A stretch of 57,776 nucleotides of DNA, taken from Woeseiaceae bacterium. Its GTDB lineage: Bacteria > Pseudomonadota > Gammaproteobacteria > Steroidobacterales > Woeseiaceae. Positions 35,492 through 44,108 of this stretch are shown in pieces; positions within the stretch are counted from its first letter, which is position 1, and every line of letters starts with the position of its first letter. The stretch is taken from positions 1 to 57,776 of the forward strand of contig JABDNG010000091.1 in assembly GCA_013001045.1 (NCBI GenBank), read 5' to 3'. A model generated the notes under the pieces. The model was not told the DNA's origin. It saw nothing but the letters and a program-made list of their open reading frames with translations, and searched no databases. Made by a program: the position numbers and the translations under genes.

Positions 35492-35503
35492 CGACGCAGC
35501 ACT

Positions 35504-36175
35504 CTAGAAATTGTAAATGAAAGCCAGCGACACTACCGGCCAGGCTTTGAAGCTACTCATTTCATCTTCGAGTTCCAGGCGTTCAGTTTCAAGTGCTGGC
35601 TCAAGAAGAGCCTGAACACCGGCCGGCGCATCGGCGAGGCCAGTTGCTTCCAGGGTCACCGACGGATCGCCCTGCCAGAGAACGCCGAAATCGAGGTTCA
35701 ATCCAACCTTGCCCAGAAATTCGAAGTCGTAGCCAACGCCGACGTAGGGCGCTGTGCCGCCGAATGACGTCACGCTTTGCAGTGTGCCGACATCAGCCGG
35801 GTTAAATGGCGAGCCACCGATGTCAAAGTCTAGGCCCGCGGTGTCCTGGCTCAGCATGCTGAATTCATTGCCGTTGGAAAAGGCACCGGCGGTAACACGG
35901 AACGGACTAAGCGGAAACCGGAAGTTTCCCGTCGCGTAATAGGTGTCGAGTGAAAACGTCGCGTCATAGGTGATGCCGGCCTGTGAGCCGTTGTCATCGT
36001 ATTCGAAATTGTTAGCCCCCACCCGCACATCGAGCCAGGGAATCGGACTCCAGCGTCCTTCAATCCCGAGACCAAGCGTGCCGGCCTTGAGTCCGACGCC
36101 AAAATCTGCGCCAGCCGTACCGCATGCCAGCAGTGCTAGCGCCGCGCACGCCGCCATCGAAACATTGGATTTCAT
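35504..36175 (-). CDS. Outer-membrane beta-barrel protein
   Basis: 223 residues. A signal peptide (SMAACAALALLACGTAGADF) is followed by alternating strands: FGVGLKAGTLGLGIEGRW, LDVRVGANNFEYD, TYYATGNFRFPLSPFRVTAG, APYVGVGYDFEFLGKVGLNL and VVSLAFIYNF. The terminal phenylalanine is the outer-membrane assembly signal. About eight to ten strands fit an OmpA/OmpW-sized barrel. The exact family is not recognised and the ligand is unknown. The gene is convergent with the amine oxidase gene. Confidence 0.8.
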   Translation of the reverse strand: MKSNVSMAACAALALLACGTAGADFGVGLKAGTLGLGIEGRWSPIPWLDVRVGANNFEYDDNGSQAGITYDATFSLDTYYATGNFRFPLSPFRVTAGAFSNGNEFSMLSQDTAGLDFDIGGSPFNPADVGTLQSVTSFGGTAPYVGVGYDFEFLGKVGLNLDFGVLWQGDPSVTLEATGLADAPAGVQALLEPALETERLELEDEMSSFKAWPVVSLAFIYNF

Positions 36176-36220
36176 CGTCTTTTCAGCCCGAGCGAGTAAA
36201 CAGTGCCTGAGCGTATATCG

Positions 36221-36388
36221 ATGTCACAGTACCGACTGTGCGATGGATCACAGCTCCATGAATTCCAGGCATTTATGTCAAATCCCGGCGTTTTGCCGGA
36301 TTTTGCGACGGGCCACGACGTAGAGCTGACAGTAGTTTGGAACTGCGCAGGAGGCGCAGCAGGAATTGGCTATTCAAAAGGAGATTGA
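36221..36388 (+). CDS. Doubtful small ORF upstream of the leader peptide gene
   Basis: A 55-residue frame (MSQYRLCDGSQLHEFQAFMS onward) ends in NCAGGAAGIGYSKGD, two bases before the next ATG. Its glycine-rich end resembles the tail of some class II bacteriocins, and the close spacing suggests coupling. It lacks a ribosome-binding site and any double-glycine leader, and a terminator-like hairpin lies inside it (36281-36304). It may be leader RNA rather than a gene. Confidence 0.2.
   Translation: MSQYRLCDGSQLHEFQAFMSNPGVLPDFATGHDVELTVVWNCAGGAAGIGYSKGD
36281..36304 (+). terminator. Possible attenuator upstream of the leader peptide gene
   Basis: CCGGC (36285-36289) pairs with GCCGG (36295-36299) around a five-base loop. 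A further AAT/ATT pairing across one bulged C extends the stem, and TTTT follows. Stability is modest. It sits about 90 bases before the ATG at 36391 and could attenuate the small operon. Confidence 0.35.
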
Positions 36389-36390
36389 TA

Positions 36391-36582
36391 ATGCGTGAAC
36401 TAACTATGAGCGAACTGGGTTTTGTGTCGGGCGGCACCGGTGTATGTACCGCTGACGACAGCGGTAATGACTACGGAGGGATAACAGAAACTTCGACCGT
36501 CGGCACAGAACTCATCGAAATATACGAGGGGTTGGTGGAAGCGACGTCCTACGTCATCGAGAGAGTTGCAAGCGCTCTGTAG
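36391..36582 (+). CDS. Double-glycine leader peptide (bacteriocin-type), acidic core
   Basis: 63 residues. MRELTMSELGFVSGG is a textbook leader of the class IIb bacteriocin type (RELT-x2-EL-x2-VSGG), cut after GG by a C39-protease ABC exporter. The 48-residue core has one cysteine, a glycine/threonine-rich start and an amphipathic helix (ELIEIYEGLVEATSYVIERV). It carries about nine Asp or Glu and one Arg, so it is strongly acidic, unlike most bacteriocins. AAAAGGAG lies seven bases before the ATG, and a strong terminator follows the stop. No exporter is in the window. Confidence 0.75.
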   Translation: MRELTMSELGFVSGGTGVCTADDSGNDYGGITETSTVGTELIEIYEGLVEATSYVIERVASAL

Positions 36583-36587
36583 CTCTC

Positions 36588-37436
36588 TCATTGCCGGGGT
36601 GCATTTGGCACCCCGGCACTTTTCTGCTTGAGTAAATAGATGATCAGGCCGACGGCAGTCGCAAAAACCGAAGCGCATACGATGCCGACGGACCAAACTG
36701 GCACTTGAGACGCCGGCGGATTCCAGTGGCCGTGAAAACATCGCCAGTCGACCTGAATGAGTCCGTTCACAGTCGCGTGTGTCACCACAGAAGACCAAAG
36801 CTGTTTTGTATTCCAGAATTGCAGGCCCAGGACTATTCCGGCGAAAAAGGCGAATAGCCATGACGATGGATTGTGGACAAGCATGAAGAGGAATGCTGAC
36901 GAGAGAATTGCGAATACACGCCCGCGATAAGAAAGCCAGGATTGAATCAGTCCCCGATGCAAAACCTCCTCAATAATCGGAACCATCACGGACATCACCA
37001 AAAAGCCGAGTGCAACCACATGCGGAGCCGCGCAGTCGAAAGCGAAAATCGGACCCGTTATGGCCGTTGGGTCGTCGTTGACATAGAGCCCAAAAGATAC
37101 GCCAGCAAATAAGTAACACCAGGCTGCGAGACGCAACAGAAAGCCGATCGCAAATGCATTGAGAACGAGCTCAAGTGTGAGGTCTCGCCGCGGGAAGAGC
37201 CTGGCTATAAACCTACGGTGACTGCGTAGTACGGGGAACAGAAGCGCCAACAATATGGGTGGCACAACCAGATAAGCCAGGTCCGCCGCGTAGTACCTTG
37301 GCAACCCGTCGGACAGCAATTCGACCTGCAACCACGCGCGACAGAACAATGCCGCGGTGATGGCGACCAACACGGCGACCAGGTTTCTTTTGGAGAACTG
37401 TGCGACTGCCATCATGCAGATCGTAACCGCGGACAT
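36588..37436 (-). CDS. CPBP family intramembrane metalloprotease
   Basis: 282 residues with about eight transmembrane helices. The CPBP/Abi signatures are in order: EEVLHRG (the EExxxR motif), FLFMLVHNPSSWLFAF with its histidine, and SVVTHATVNGL (HxxxN). Relatives process CAAX proteins in eukaryotes. In bacteria they often accompany bacteriocin genes as immunity or maturation proteins. The gene faces the double-glycine peptide gene, with five bases between the two stops, and its last codons overlap the peptide gene terminator. ATG 37436 has no clear ribosome-binding site, so the true start may be slightly downstream. Confidence 0.8.
   Translation of the reverse strand: MSAVTICMMAVAQFSKRNLVAVLVAITAALFCRAWLQVELLSDGLPRYYAADLAYLVVPPILLALLFPVLRSHRRFIARLFPRRDLTLELVLNAFAIGFLLRLAAWCYLFAGVSFGLYVNDDPTAITGPIFAFDCAAPHVVALGFLVMSVMVPIIEEVLHRGLIQSWLSYRGRVFAILSSAFLFMLVHNPSSWLFAFFAGIVLGLQFWNTKQLWSSVVTHATVNGLIQVDWRCFHGHWNPPASQVPVWSVGIVCASVFATAVGLIIYLLKQKSAGVPNAPRQ
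36592..36618. terminator. Strong hairpin terminator of the leader peptide gene
   Basis: TGCCGGGGTG (36592-36601) pairs perfectly with CACCCCGGCA (36609-36618) around a seven-base loop, followed on the plus strand by CTTTTCT. It lies nine bases past the peptide stop. The same bases encode the last residues of the convergent CPBP protein. Confidence 0.75.
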
Positions 37437-37502
37437 TGAGTGTGCCGGATACGAGAAACAGGGCTTTGTTGATAGAAATGCGCCCGCGCGTCAGCGCTTC
37501 GA

Positions 37503-38708
37503 TCAGTCCACTATCGTCGGTTCAACCTTATTGTCGTGTCCCCATTTGAGGAACAGCGCGGGTTTCGCCTTGGGATCAATATTTACTTTATCGAGATCGC
37601 CCTGAACGTGCGGAAGACCCATAAGTCGCTTGTCCATGACGTGAAACCACAGCCAGGGAATGTATGCGAGTACATACATTCCGAAGTAACCGTTAGGTAG
37701 TGTTGGCAGATTGTCAAAATGACGTAGTGACTGATAACGTCGCTGCGGATAGGTGTGATGGTCTGAATGTCGCTCCAGGTGAAACAAAACAAGATTGCTC
37801 AATATGTGATTGCTGTTCCAGGAATGATGGGGCTGGCAGCGTTCATAGCGGCCTTTGGCATCGCGGTCCCGCAACAGCCCGTAATGCTCGATGTAATTCG
37901 CGCTGGTCAGTTGCAGGTAGGCAAACAGGTTGTGAAGTAGAAGAAACGGCAAGGCTTTCCAGCCGAACATCAGGATCAACACAATGCTCAGAACGGCGGT
38001 GATTGCGTAGGATTGCAGGATAGGGTTGCTGCGGTGCCACACCGGTTTGTCGCGCAGTGTGAGGCGTTCCTTTTCCACCTGCCAGGCCCTTTGAAAGGCG
38101 CCTGGTATCTCGCGACGCGCAAACCGGTAAATACTCTCGCCCATCCGGGAACTGGCGGGATCAGCCGGCGTGGACACGTCTTTGTGATGCCCCCGATTAT
38201 GCTCCACTGAAAAATGGCCGTATCCGGGTACGGCCAGCACGACTTTAGCCAGGAATTTTTCAAACTTTGTGTTCTTGTGCCCGAGCTCATGTCCCGTATT
38301 GATTGCGAGGCCCGCCGTTATGCCGGCAACGATCGCAAGCAATGCGAATGCCCACCAACTGAGCGGCTGCGTTGTGGCGTACCACGCACAGGCGACCAAC
38401 GTAATGAAATGCACCGGAACCACAAGAAACGTCAGCCGACGATAGTAGGGGTCCTTTTCGAGCTGCATGACGACGGCTTCGGGCGGGTTGTTGCTATCTT
38501 CGCCGATCACCCAATCCAGCAGGGGCGCAATGACATAGCTGGAGACGAATGGCAAAAAGAACCAATATTCGCTGCCTGTCTTGAAATGCAGCCAGATTGC
38601 GAGAAACGGCTGCAGCGGATAGACCACTGACAAGAGCCACAGCCATCGTTTGCGATCGACGTAATGGATCGCTTCTCCGGTGTCCAAGACCCCCGTGTAA
38701 CCTTTCAC
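37503..38708 (-). CDS. alkB: Alkane 1-monooxygenase AlkB
   Basis: A 401-residue integral membrane non-haem diiron hydroxylase that oxidises medium-chain alkanes to 1-alkanols. All histidine motifs are present: HELGHK, EHNRGHHKDVSTPADPASS, LERHSDHHTYPQRRYQSLRH (with E where LQRHSDHH has Q) and the NYIEHYG motif. Hydrophobic helices flank the first motif. The GTG start at 38708 has AGGAGG six bases upstream; the frame extending to 38729 was rejected on that ground. No rubredoxin or rubredoxin reductase gene is nearby. Confidence 0.93.
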   Translation of the reverse strand: MKGYTGVLDTGEAIHYVDRKRWLWLLSVVYPLQPFLAIWLHFKTGSEYWFFLPFVSSYVIAPLLDWVIGEDSNNPPEAVVMQLEKDPYYRRLTFLVVPVHFITLVACAWYATTQPLSWWAFALLAIVAGITAGLAINTGHELGHKNTKFEKFLAKVVLAVPGYGHFSVEHNRGHHKDVSTPADPASSRMGESIYRFARREIPGAFQRAWQVEKERLTLRDKPVWHRSNPILQSYAITAVLSIVLILMFGWKALPFLLLHNLFAYLQLTSANYIEHYGLLRDRDAKGRYERCQPHHSWNSNHILSNLVLFHLERHSDHHTYPQRRYQSLRHFDNLPTLPNGYFGMYVLAYIPWLWFHVMDKRLMGLPHVQGDLDKVNIDPKAKPALFLKWGHDNKVEPTIVD

Positions 38709-38877
38709 TAACGCCTCCTCGCACCGCAATTATGCGGCCCCGTATGTCGTGATGTTATACATAATAGCGCTCAGGGAGTTGTCGCAATACTTGAATCTGG
38801 CACTAAAGCATAATGATTGGGCTTTGATCGGTATTTTGCTCTATATTCCCTAGACGGGTAAATAGCGGGATTCGGCA

Positions 38878-39384
38878 TTGCAGAGTTATTTCAGGTTCAT
38901 CGCTGCGACGGTAATTGCTGTAACGATTTCGGGCTGTGGCGATCAGAGCGGTGACAGTGGTGCGAGAACGGAATCGAAGCCGGTCTTGACAGCATCGACG
39001 CTTGGGGCGCAAACCGTGTTGACGGCATCTGAATATTTGGCTGCACCGCCGTATTCGAGCGCGGATGCTTCGAACGGGGCGAAGTTGGCACGGATTTGTC
39101 GTGCGTGTCATAGTTTCGACAAAGGCGGTCCGCACATGATCGGCCCGGCGCTTTATGGTTTTTTCGGTATCGAAGCCGGGACTCGGGACGGATTCGAGTA
39201 TTCTTCGGTCCTGGCCAACGCTGGTTTCGTCTGGACACCACGAGCCCTCGATGCGTGGCTGGCACAACCGGGACTTTTTTTGCCCGGCAATCGAATGACG
39301 TTTGCCGGAATGGTTCAGCGCAGTGAACGCGACGATTTGATCGCCTACTTGCTGGACGTCACCGCGGTCGAAGACGGAAATTAG
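38878..39384 (+). CDS. Cytochrome c family lipoprotein
   Basis: 168 residues. The signal peptide ends in the lipobox TISGC. A single class I cytochrome c domain follows, with the haem site CRACHSF, the GPALYGFFGIEAG loop and the distal methionine in PGNRMTFAGM. Such proteins shuttle electrons in the periplasm, here tethered by lipid. The start is TTG 38878, with GCGGGA eight bases upstream. It is followed closely by the DUF5658 gene. An electron-transfer link with the divergent alkB is not supported by known AlkB biochemistry. Confidence 0.88.
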   Translation: MQSYFRFIAATVIAVTISGCGDQSGDSGARTESKPVLTASTLGAQTVLTASEYLAAPPYSSADASNGAKLARICRACHSFDKGGPHMIGPALYGFFGIEAGTRDGFEYSSVLANAGFVWTPRALDAWLAQPGLFLPGNRMTFAGMVQRSERDDLIAYLLDVTAVEDGN

Positions 39385-39405
39385 AACTTGGACGAAGACG
39401 GGCAA

Positions 39406-39867
39406 ATGCGCACGGATACACTCATAGAAAACAATCGCGAGGATAACGAGCGGCGAGAATTTGGCTGGCGAACTGTCCTTTACGGCTTTGCGCTGTCGCG
39501 ACGACATACGCACCGGCGGGAGGCCGACTATGACGTCATCTTTCTGGACTGGCATCACCCCTGGTTATTCTTCCTGAGTGTTGGCACCATGCTTCTGTCC
39601 TGCGCGGATGCGTTTCTGACGCTGCTACTGCTCGAGAGAGGCATGATCGAGGCGAACCCGTTCATGCAGGCTGCGATGAATCAGGGCACGGGCGTATTTA
39701 TCAGTACCAAGCTGGCCATGACGGCGCTGGGGATTTTCGTGCTCGTCTTTCTTGCCAAGGCGCATTTCCTGAACCGCTTCAGGACCGGGCTGTTTCTCAC
39801 CGCATTTTTCAGCGCGTATGCCTGTCTCATCTGCTACGAACTGGTCAATCTCTTTCGCCTGATGTAA
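39406..39867 (+). CDS. DUF5658 family membrane protein
   Basis: About 153 residues from ATG 39406 (a TTG at 39388 would add six). A charged N-terminal region of 50 residues precedes three hydrophobic helices: LFFLSVGTMLLSCADAFLTL, FISTKLAMTALGIFVLVFLA and LFLTAFFSAYACLICYEL. The segment LLERGMIEANPFMQAAM between the first two is the DUF5658 hallmark. Function is unknown. It lies 21 bases after the cytochrome gene on the same strand. Confidence 0.75.
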   Translation: MRTDTLIENNREDNERREFGWRTVLYGFALSRRHTHRREADYDVIFLDWHHPWLFFLSVGTMLLSCADAFLTLLLLERGMIEANPFMQAAMNQGTGVFISTKLAMTALGIFVLVFLAKAHFLNRFRTGLFLTAFFSAYACLICYELVNLFRLM

Positions 39868-39982
39868 CCCCGGGATTAAGATTCCCTACTGCCGGCGCTT
39901 GGGATAAACTACTGCCCCTTCGCAATTCGCGCTTTTTGCCTCTGGACTTTTGCGCCCGAATGTTGCGTAAATCTACGAAATC

Positions 39983-42862
39983 ATGAGTAATTCGCTGAAG
40001 GAACAATTGGCCTCGACACCGCTGTTTGGCGGTAATGCAAATGCTGTCGAGAGTCTTTATGAGCAGTATCTTGAGAATCCCGATTCTGTGGCCGACGGCT
40101 GGCGTGACTATTTCGAGGCGCTGGGCGATCCGGATTCCGAAATCGTGCATTCTGCGATTCGCGAAGATCTGCTTGCCGAGGCCCGGCACGGACGAAAACC
40201 GGGCCGTGTGCCCGCCAACCGATCTGCAAAGGCAGTAGGGTCCGGGGAAAAACAGGCTGCGGTGTCGCGGCTCATCCAGGTGTATAGCTTGCGCGGGCAC
40301 CAGATCGCGGACATTGACCCGCTCGGATTGATGGACCGCCCCGTGCCGGGCGTGCTCAAGCTCGACTACCTCGGGCTGGCCGAGGCCGATATGGAGACGG
40401 AGTTCTTCACGGGCGGACTGGCCGGGACCGGCAATGAGCGCATGAAGCTGCGCGACATCCTGACGCTGCTGAAAACCATCTACTGCGGCAAGATCGGTGC
40501 CGAAGTCGCGCATATGTCGCGCGCCCGGGAGCGTCTGTGGCTCCGCAAGCGGTTCGAGCAGGGTATGGCGTCCGATACGCTGACCGATGACGAGCGAATC
40601 TGGATCCTCGAGCACCTGACCAGCGCAGAGGGCATCGAGCGTTACCTTCATACGCGCTATGTCGGACAGAAACGATTCTCGCTGGAGGGCGGCGAAAGCC
40701 TCATCCCGTTACTGGACGACATTATTCAGCAGGGTGGTGCCTCAGGAATTCGAGAAATTGTCATTGGCATGGCGCATCGCGGCCGCATCAATGTGCTGGT
40801 CAATATCCTCGGCAAGTCCCCCGAGGAACTGTTCGAGGAATTCGAAGGCAAATACGATCCCGAGGAGCTTAAAGGCTCCGGTGACGTCAAGTATCACAAG
40901 GGCTTTTCAGCGGATATGAAGACGGACGGAGGCAATGTCCATATCGCGCTGGCGTTCAACCCGTCGCATCTCGAAATAGTCAATCCTGTGGTCGAGGGCT
41001 CTGTGCGGGCGCGCCAGCAACGCCGCGACGATATCGAGCGGCAGGAAGTCCTGCCCGTGTTGATTCACGGTGACGCTGCCTTCGCAGGCCAGGGCGTCGT
41101 CACAGAGACATTTCAAATGTCGCAGACCAACGGCTTTCGTACCGGCGGCACTGTGCATATCGTCATTAATAATCAAATCGGTTTCACGACCAGCCGTCCT
41201 TCGGACGCTCGATCGACGGACTATTGCAGTGACGTGGCAAAGATGATCGAGGCGCCGATTTTTCACGTGAATGGTGACGATCCGGAGGCCGTTTTATTCG
41301 TCACACGTCTGGCGCTGCAATACCGCCAGAAATTCAAGAAGGACGTCGTCATTGATCTGGTTTGCTACCGACGCCATGGACACAATGAGGCCGACGAGCC
41401 GTCGGCAACGCAACCGATCATGTATGGCCGTATTCGTGAACACAAGACAACACGCGAGCTGTACGCGAACCGTCTTGTGGAACGCAAGGTCATATCGGCA
41501 ACGACGGCGACGGATTTACAGGACAATTACCGTGACCGCCTGGATCGCGGCGAACCTGTTCCGAAATCTTCGCTTGGCATGATCGGCGATGAGTTTACAG
41601 TGGACTGGTCGCCATACTTGCATACGGAATGGGACGACGTTGTGGACACGACCGTCAGCCCCAAAACTGTTTCATTTCTGGGTGATGCGATTACGACGAT
41701 TCCTCCGGATGTTCGGCCCCACGGACGGGTGCAACGCATCATGGACAGCCGCGTCAAGATGGCGGAGGGCGAGATTGAAATGGACTGGGGATTCGCGGAG
41801 ACGATGGCATACGCATCGTTGCTCCTCGAAGAACACAATGTTCGGCTTGTCGGTCAAGACAGCGGTCGAGGAACGTTTTTTCACCGCCACGCGGTCCTGC
41901 ATAACCAGCAAAATAATCGCGAGTATGTTCCGCTGTCCCAAATCGTCGATCGGCCGAACGCATTCCGCGTCATTGATTCATTGTTATCAGAGGAAGCCGT
42001 GCTTGGTTTCGAGTATGGCTACGCGAGTACGGAACCCAATACGCTGGTCATCTGGGAAGCGCAATTCGGGGACTTCGTGAACGGCGCGCAGGTTGTAATT
42101 GATCAGTTTATCAGTTCCGGCGAAGCCAAATGGGGACGCCTATCCGGCTTGACGATGTTCTTGCCGCACGGTTACGAAGGACAAGGACCGGAGCATTCGT
42201 CCGCGCGGCTGGAGCGTTTTCTGCAGTTGTGCGCGGAGCACAATATTCAGGTCTGTGTACCTTCTACACCGGCGCAGATGTTTCACATGATCAGACGTCA
42301 ACAGGTGCGTCCCTTTCGCAAGCCGCTCATTGTCCTGACGCCAAAGAGCCTGCTGCGACACAAGATGTCAGTATCGCCGTTGAGTGAGCTATCGAGCGGC
42401 TGCTTTGAACTGATTATTCCCGAGATAGAGGCCATCGCGACGAAGAAGACGCGCCGAATGGTGCTTTGCAGCGGCAAGGTGTATTTCGATCTGCTTGAAG
42501 CGCGCGAGGCGCACGGAATTGACGATATTGCGATCATTCGGATCGAACAACTCTATCCATTTCCGATCTTGCAGTACGCGGAGTTGATCGAGGAGTACAA
42601 GCACGTCGAGGAAATCATCTGGTGTCAGGAAGAGCCGCTCAATCAGGGCGCCTGGTACCAGATCAAGCATCGCCTCCAGGAGCCGTTAAAGAAGAATCAA
42701 CAACTCTACTATGCCGGTCGGCCCGGTGCGGCGGCGCCGGCTTCGGGCATTTTCAAAATTCATTTACAACAACAACAGGCACTGGTTGAAGCGGCACTCG
42801 ATATCAAGAGCGAAGCCAGTAAAGTGGTCAAGCCTGAGAAAACCAAACGGAAAACAACATGA
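39983..42862 (+). CDS. sucA: 2-oxoglutarate dehydrogenase E1 component
   Basis: 959 residues, thiamine-diphosphate-dependent decarboxylase of the tricarboxylic acid cycle complex. The opening [20 protein letters not shown] and [20 protein letters not shown], the E1 cofactor core with [18 protein letters not shown], and the later [18 protein letters not shown] are characteristic. The C-terminus is intact. It heads a three-gene operon; the stop overlaps the next start (ATGA). A 115-base upstream gap holds its promoter, which I could not define. No sdh or sucCD genes flank it. Confidence 0.96.
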   Translation: MSNSLKEQLASTPLFGGNANAVESLYEQYLENPDSVADGWRDYFEALGDPDSEIVHSAIREDLLAEARHGRKPGRVPANRSAKAVGSGEKQAAVSRLIQVYSLRGHQIADIDPLGLMDRPVPGVLKLDYLGLAEADMETEFFTGGLAGTGNERMKLRDILTLLKTIYCGKIGAEVAHMSRARERLWLRKRFEQGMASDTLTDDERIWILEHLTSAEGIERYLHTRYVGQKRFSLEGGESLIPLLDDIIQQGGASGIREIVIGMAHRGRINVLVNILGKSPEELFEEFEGKYDPEELKGSGDVKYHKGFSADMKTDGGNVHIALAFNPSHLEIVNPVVEGSVRARQQRRDDIERQEVLPVLIHGDAAFAGQGVVTETFQMSQTNGFRTGGTVHIVINNQIGFTTSRPSDARSTDYCSDVAKMIEAPIFHVNGDDPEAVLFVTRLALQYRQKFKKDVVIDLVCYRRHGHNEADEPSATQPIMYGRIREHKTTRELYANRLVERKVISATTATDLQDNYRDRLDRGEPVPKSSLGMIGDEFTVDWSPYLHTEWDDVVDTTVSPKTVSFLGDAITTIPPDVRPHGRVQRIMDSRVKMAEGEIEMDWGFAETMAYASLLLEEHNVRLVGQDSGRGTFFHRHAVLHNQQNNREYVPLSQIVDRPNAFRVIDSLLSEEAVLGFEYGYASTEPNTLVIWEAQFGDFVNGAQVVIDQFISSGEAKWGRLSGLTMFLPHGYEGQGPEHSSARLERFLQLCAEHNIQVCVPSTPAQMFHMIRRQQVRPFRKPLIVLTPKSLLRHKMSVSPLSELSSGCFELIIPEIEAIATKKTRRMVLCSGKVYFDLLEAREAHGIDDIAIIRIEQLYPFPILQYAELIEEYKHVEEIIWCQEEPLNQGAWYQIKHRLQEPLKKNQQLYYAGRPGAAAPASGIFKIHLQQQQALVEAALDIKSEASKVVKPEKTKRKTT

Positions 42863-44076
42863 CGATTGAGATCAAGGTTCCTCCTCTCCCCGAATCAGTG
42901 ACCGATGCGACACTGGTCGGTTGGCATAAGAAAGTCGGCGAACCGGTCGCGCGCGACGAAAACCTGGTCGATCTCGAAACTGATAAAGTCGTTCTCGAAG
43001 TTCCTGCGCCCGCTGCAGGGACCATTACCAAGATCGTTGTCGAAGATGGCGCTATTGTCGAGGCGGGTGACGTGCTGGCGATTCTGGAGGAAGGCGAGGC
43101 GGTCGCGGCTGCGCCGCCGGCAGAGAAAGAAACCGCAAAGAAAACGGCGGAACCGCCTGCTGCAGAAAGCAAACGAGCAATCAAGACGAGCCCTGCCGTT
43201 CGTCGTTTGCTCGACGAACACGACCTCGACGCTACGTTGGTCACTGGTACCGGAAAGGACGGTCGACTGACGAAAGCCGATGTCATGGCGTTTCTCAAGT
43301 CGGATGACAGCAGCACTGTCACGCCTGGCGACGCCACGCCGACCGTAAGCGACGATAACGCCGTCGTGGGATTTGCCAGAAACGAGCAACGTGTGCCGAT
43401 GACGCGCCTGCGCGCACGTATTGCGGAACGGCTGATCGAAGCGCAACACACGGCAGCGATGCTAACGACGTTCAACGAAGTGGATCTGACTGAAGTCATG
43501 GCATTACGTAAGAAATACCGTGATGCGTTCGAGAAGAAACACGGTGTACGTCTAGGCTTCATGTCGTTTTTCGCCAAGGCGGCCGTTGAAGCGCTAAAAC
43601 GATTCCCGGTTGTAAACGCTTCTGTCGAAGACACCGACATCATTTACCACAATTACTACGATATTGGCATCGCCGTCTCGAGCGAACGTGGGCTCATGGT
43701 GCCCGTCATTCGCGACGTTGATCAAATGAGTTTTGCCGAGTTCGAAGACGCGCTCGGCACGGTAGCCAAAAAAGTCCAGGATGGGACCGTCAGCATGGAC
43801 GATCTGACCGGTGGTACGTTTACCATTACCAATGGTGGAATATTCGGTTCGATGATGTCGACGCCCATCCTTAATCAGCCGCAAAGCGCCATCCTCGGGA
43901 TGCACAACATTCAGCAACGACCCATGGTCATCGAGGGTGAGATCGTAGCGCGCCCCATGATGTACCTCGCACTCACTTACGACCATCGCATTGTTGACGG
44001 CAAAGATTCCGTGCAGTTCCTCGTTGCGATAAAAGAGCAGCTGGAGGACCCGGGCCGCCAGCTGCTGCAAATTTGA
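42859..44076 (+). CDS. sucB: 2-oxoglutarate dehydrogenase E2 (dihydrolipoyl succinyltransferase)
   Basis: 405 residues. One lipoyl domain with the lipoylated lysine in [11 protein letters not shown], a linker rich in Ala, Pro and Glu, and the subunit-binding domain ([20 protein letters not shown]) precede the acyltransferase domain. The catalytic histidine and aspartate stand in [12 protein letters not shown] near the end. [20 protein letters not shown] is typical of SucB. It starts in the sucA stop codon and is followed by lpd. Confidence 0.95.
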   Translation: MTIEIKVPPLPESVTDATLVGWHKKVGEPVARDENLVDLETDKVVLEVPAPAAGTITKIVVEDGAIVEAGDVLAILEEGEAVAAAPPAEKETAKKTAEPPAAESKRAIKTSPAVRRLLDEHDLDATLVTGTGKDGRLTKADVMAFLKSDDSSTVTPGDATPTVSDDNAVVGFARNEQRVPMTRLRARIAERLIEAQHTAAMLTTFNEVDLTEVMALRKKYRDAFEKKHGVRLGFMSFFAKAAVEALKRFPVVNASVEDTDIIYHNYYDIGIAVSSERGLMVPVIRDVDQMSFAEFEDALGTVAKKVQDGTVSMDDLTGGTFTITNGGIFGSMMSTPILNQPQSAILGMHNIQQRPMVIEGEIVARPMMYLALTYDHRIVDGKDSVQFLVAIKEQLEDPGRQLLQI

Positions 44077-44108
44077 ATAACTCCGACGAACAGGATAAAG
44101 AAAAACAT

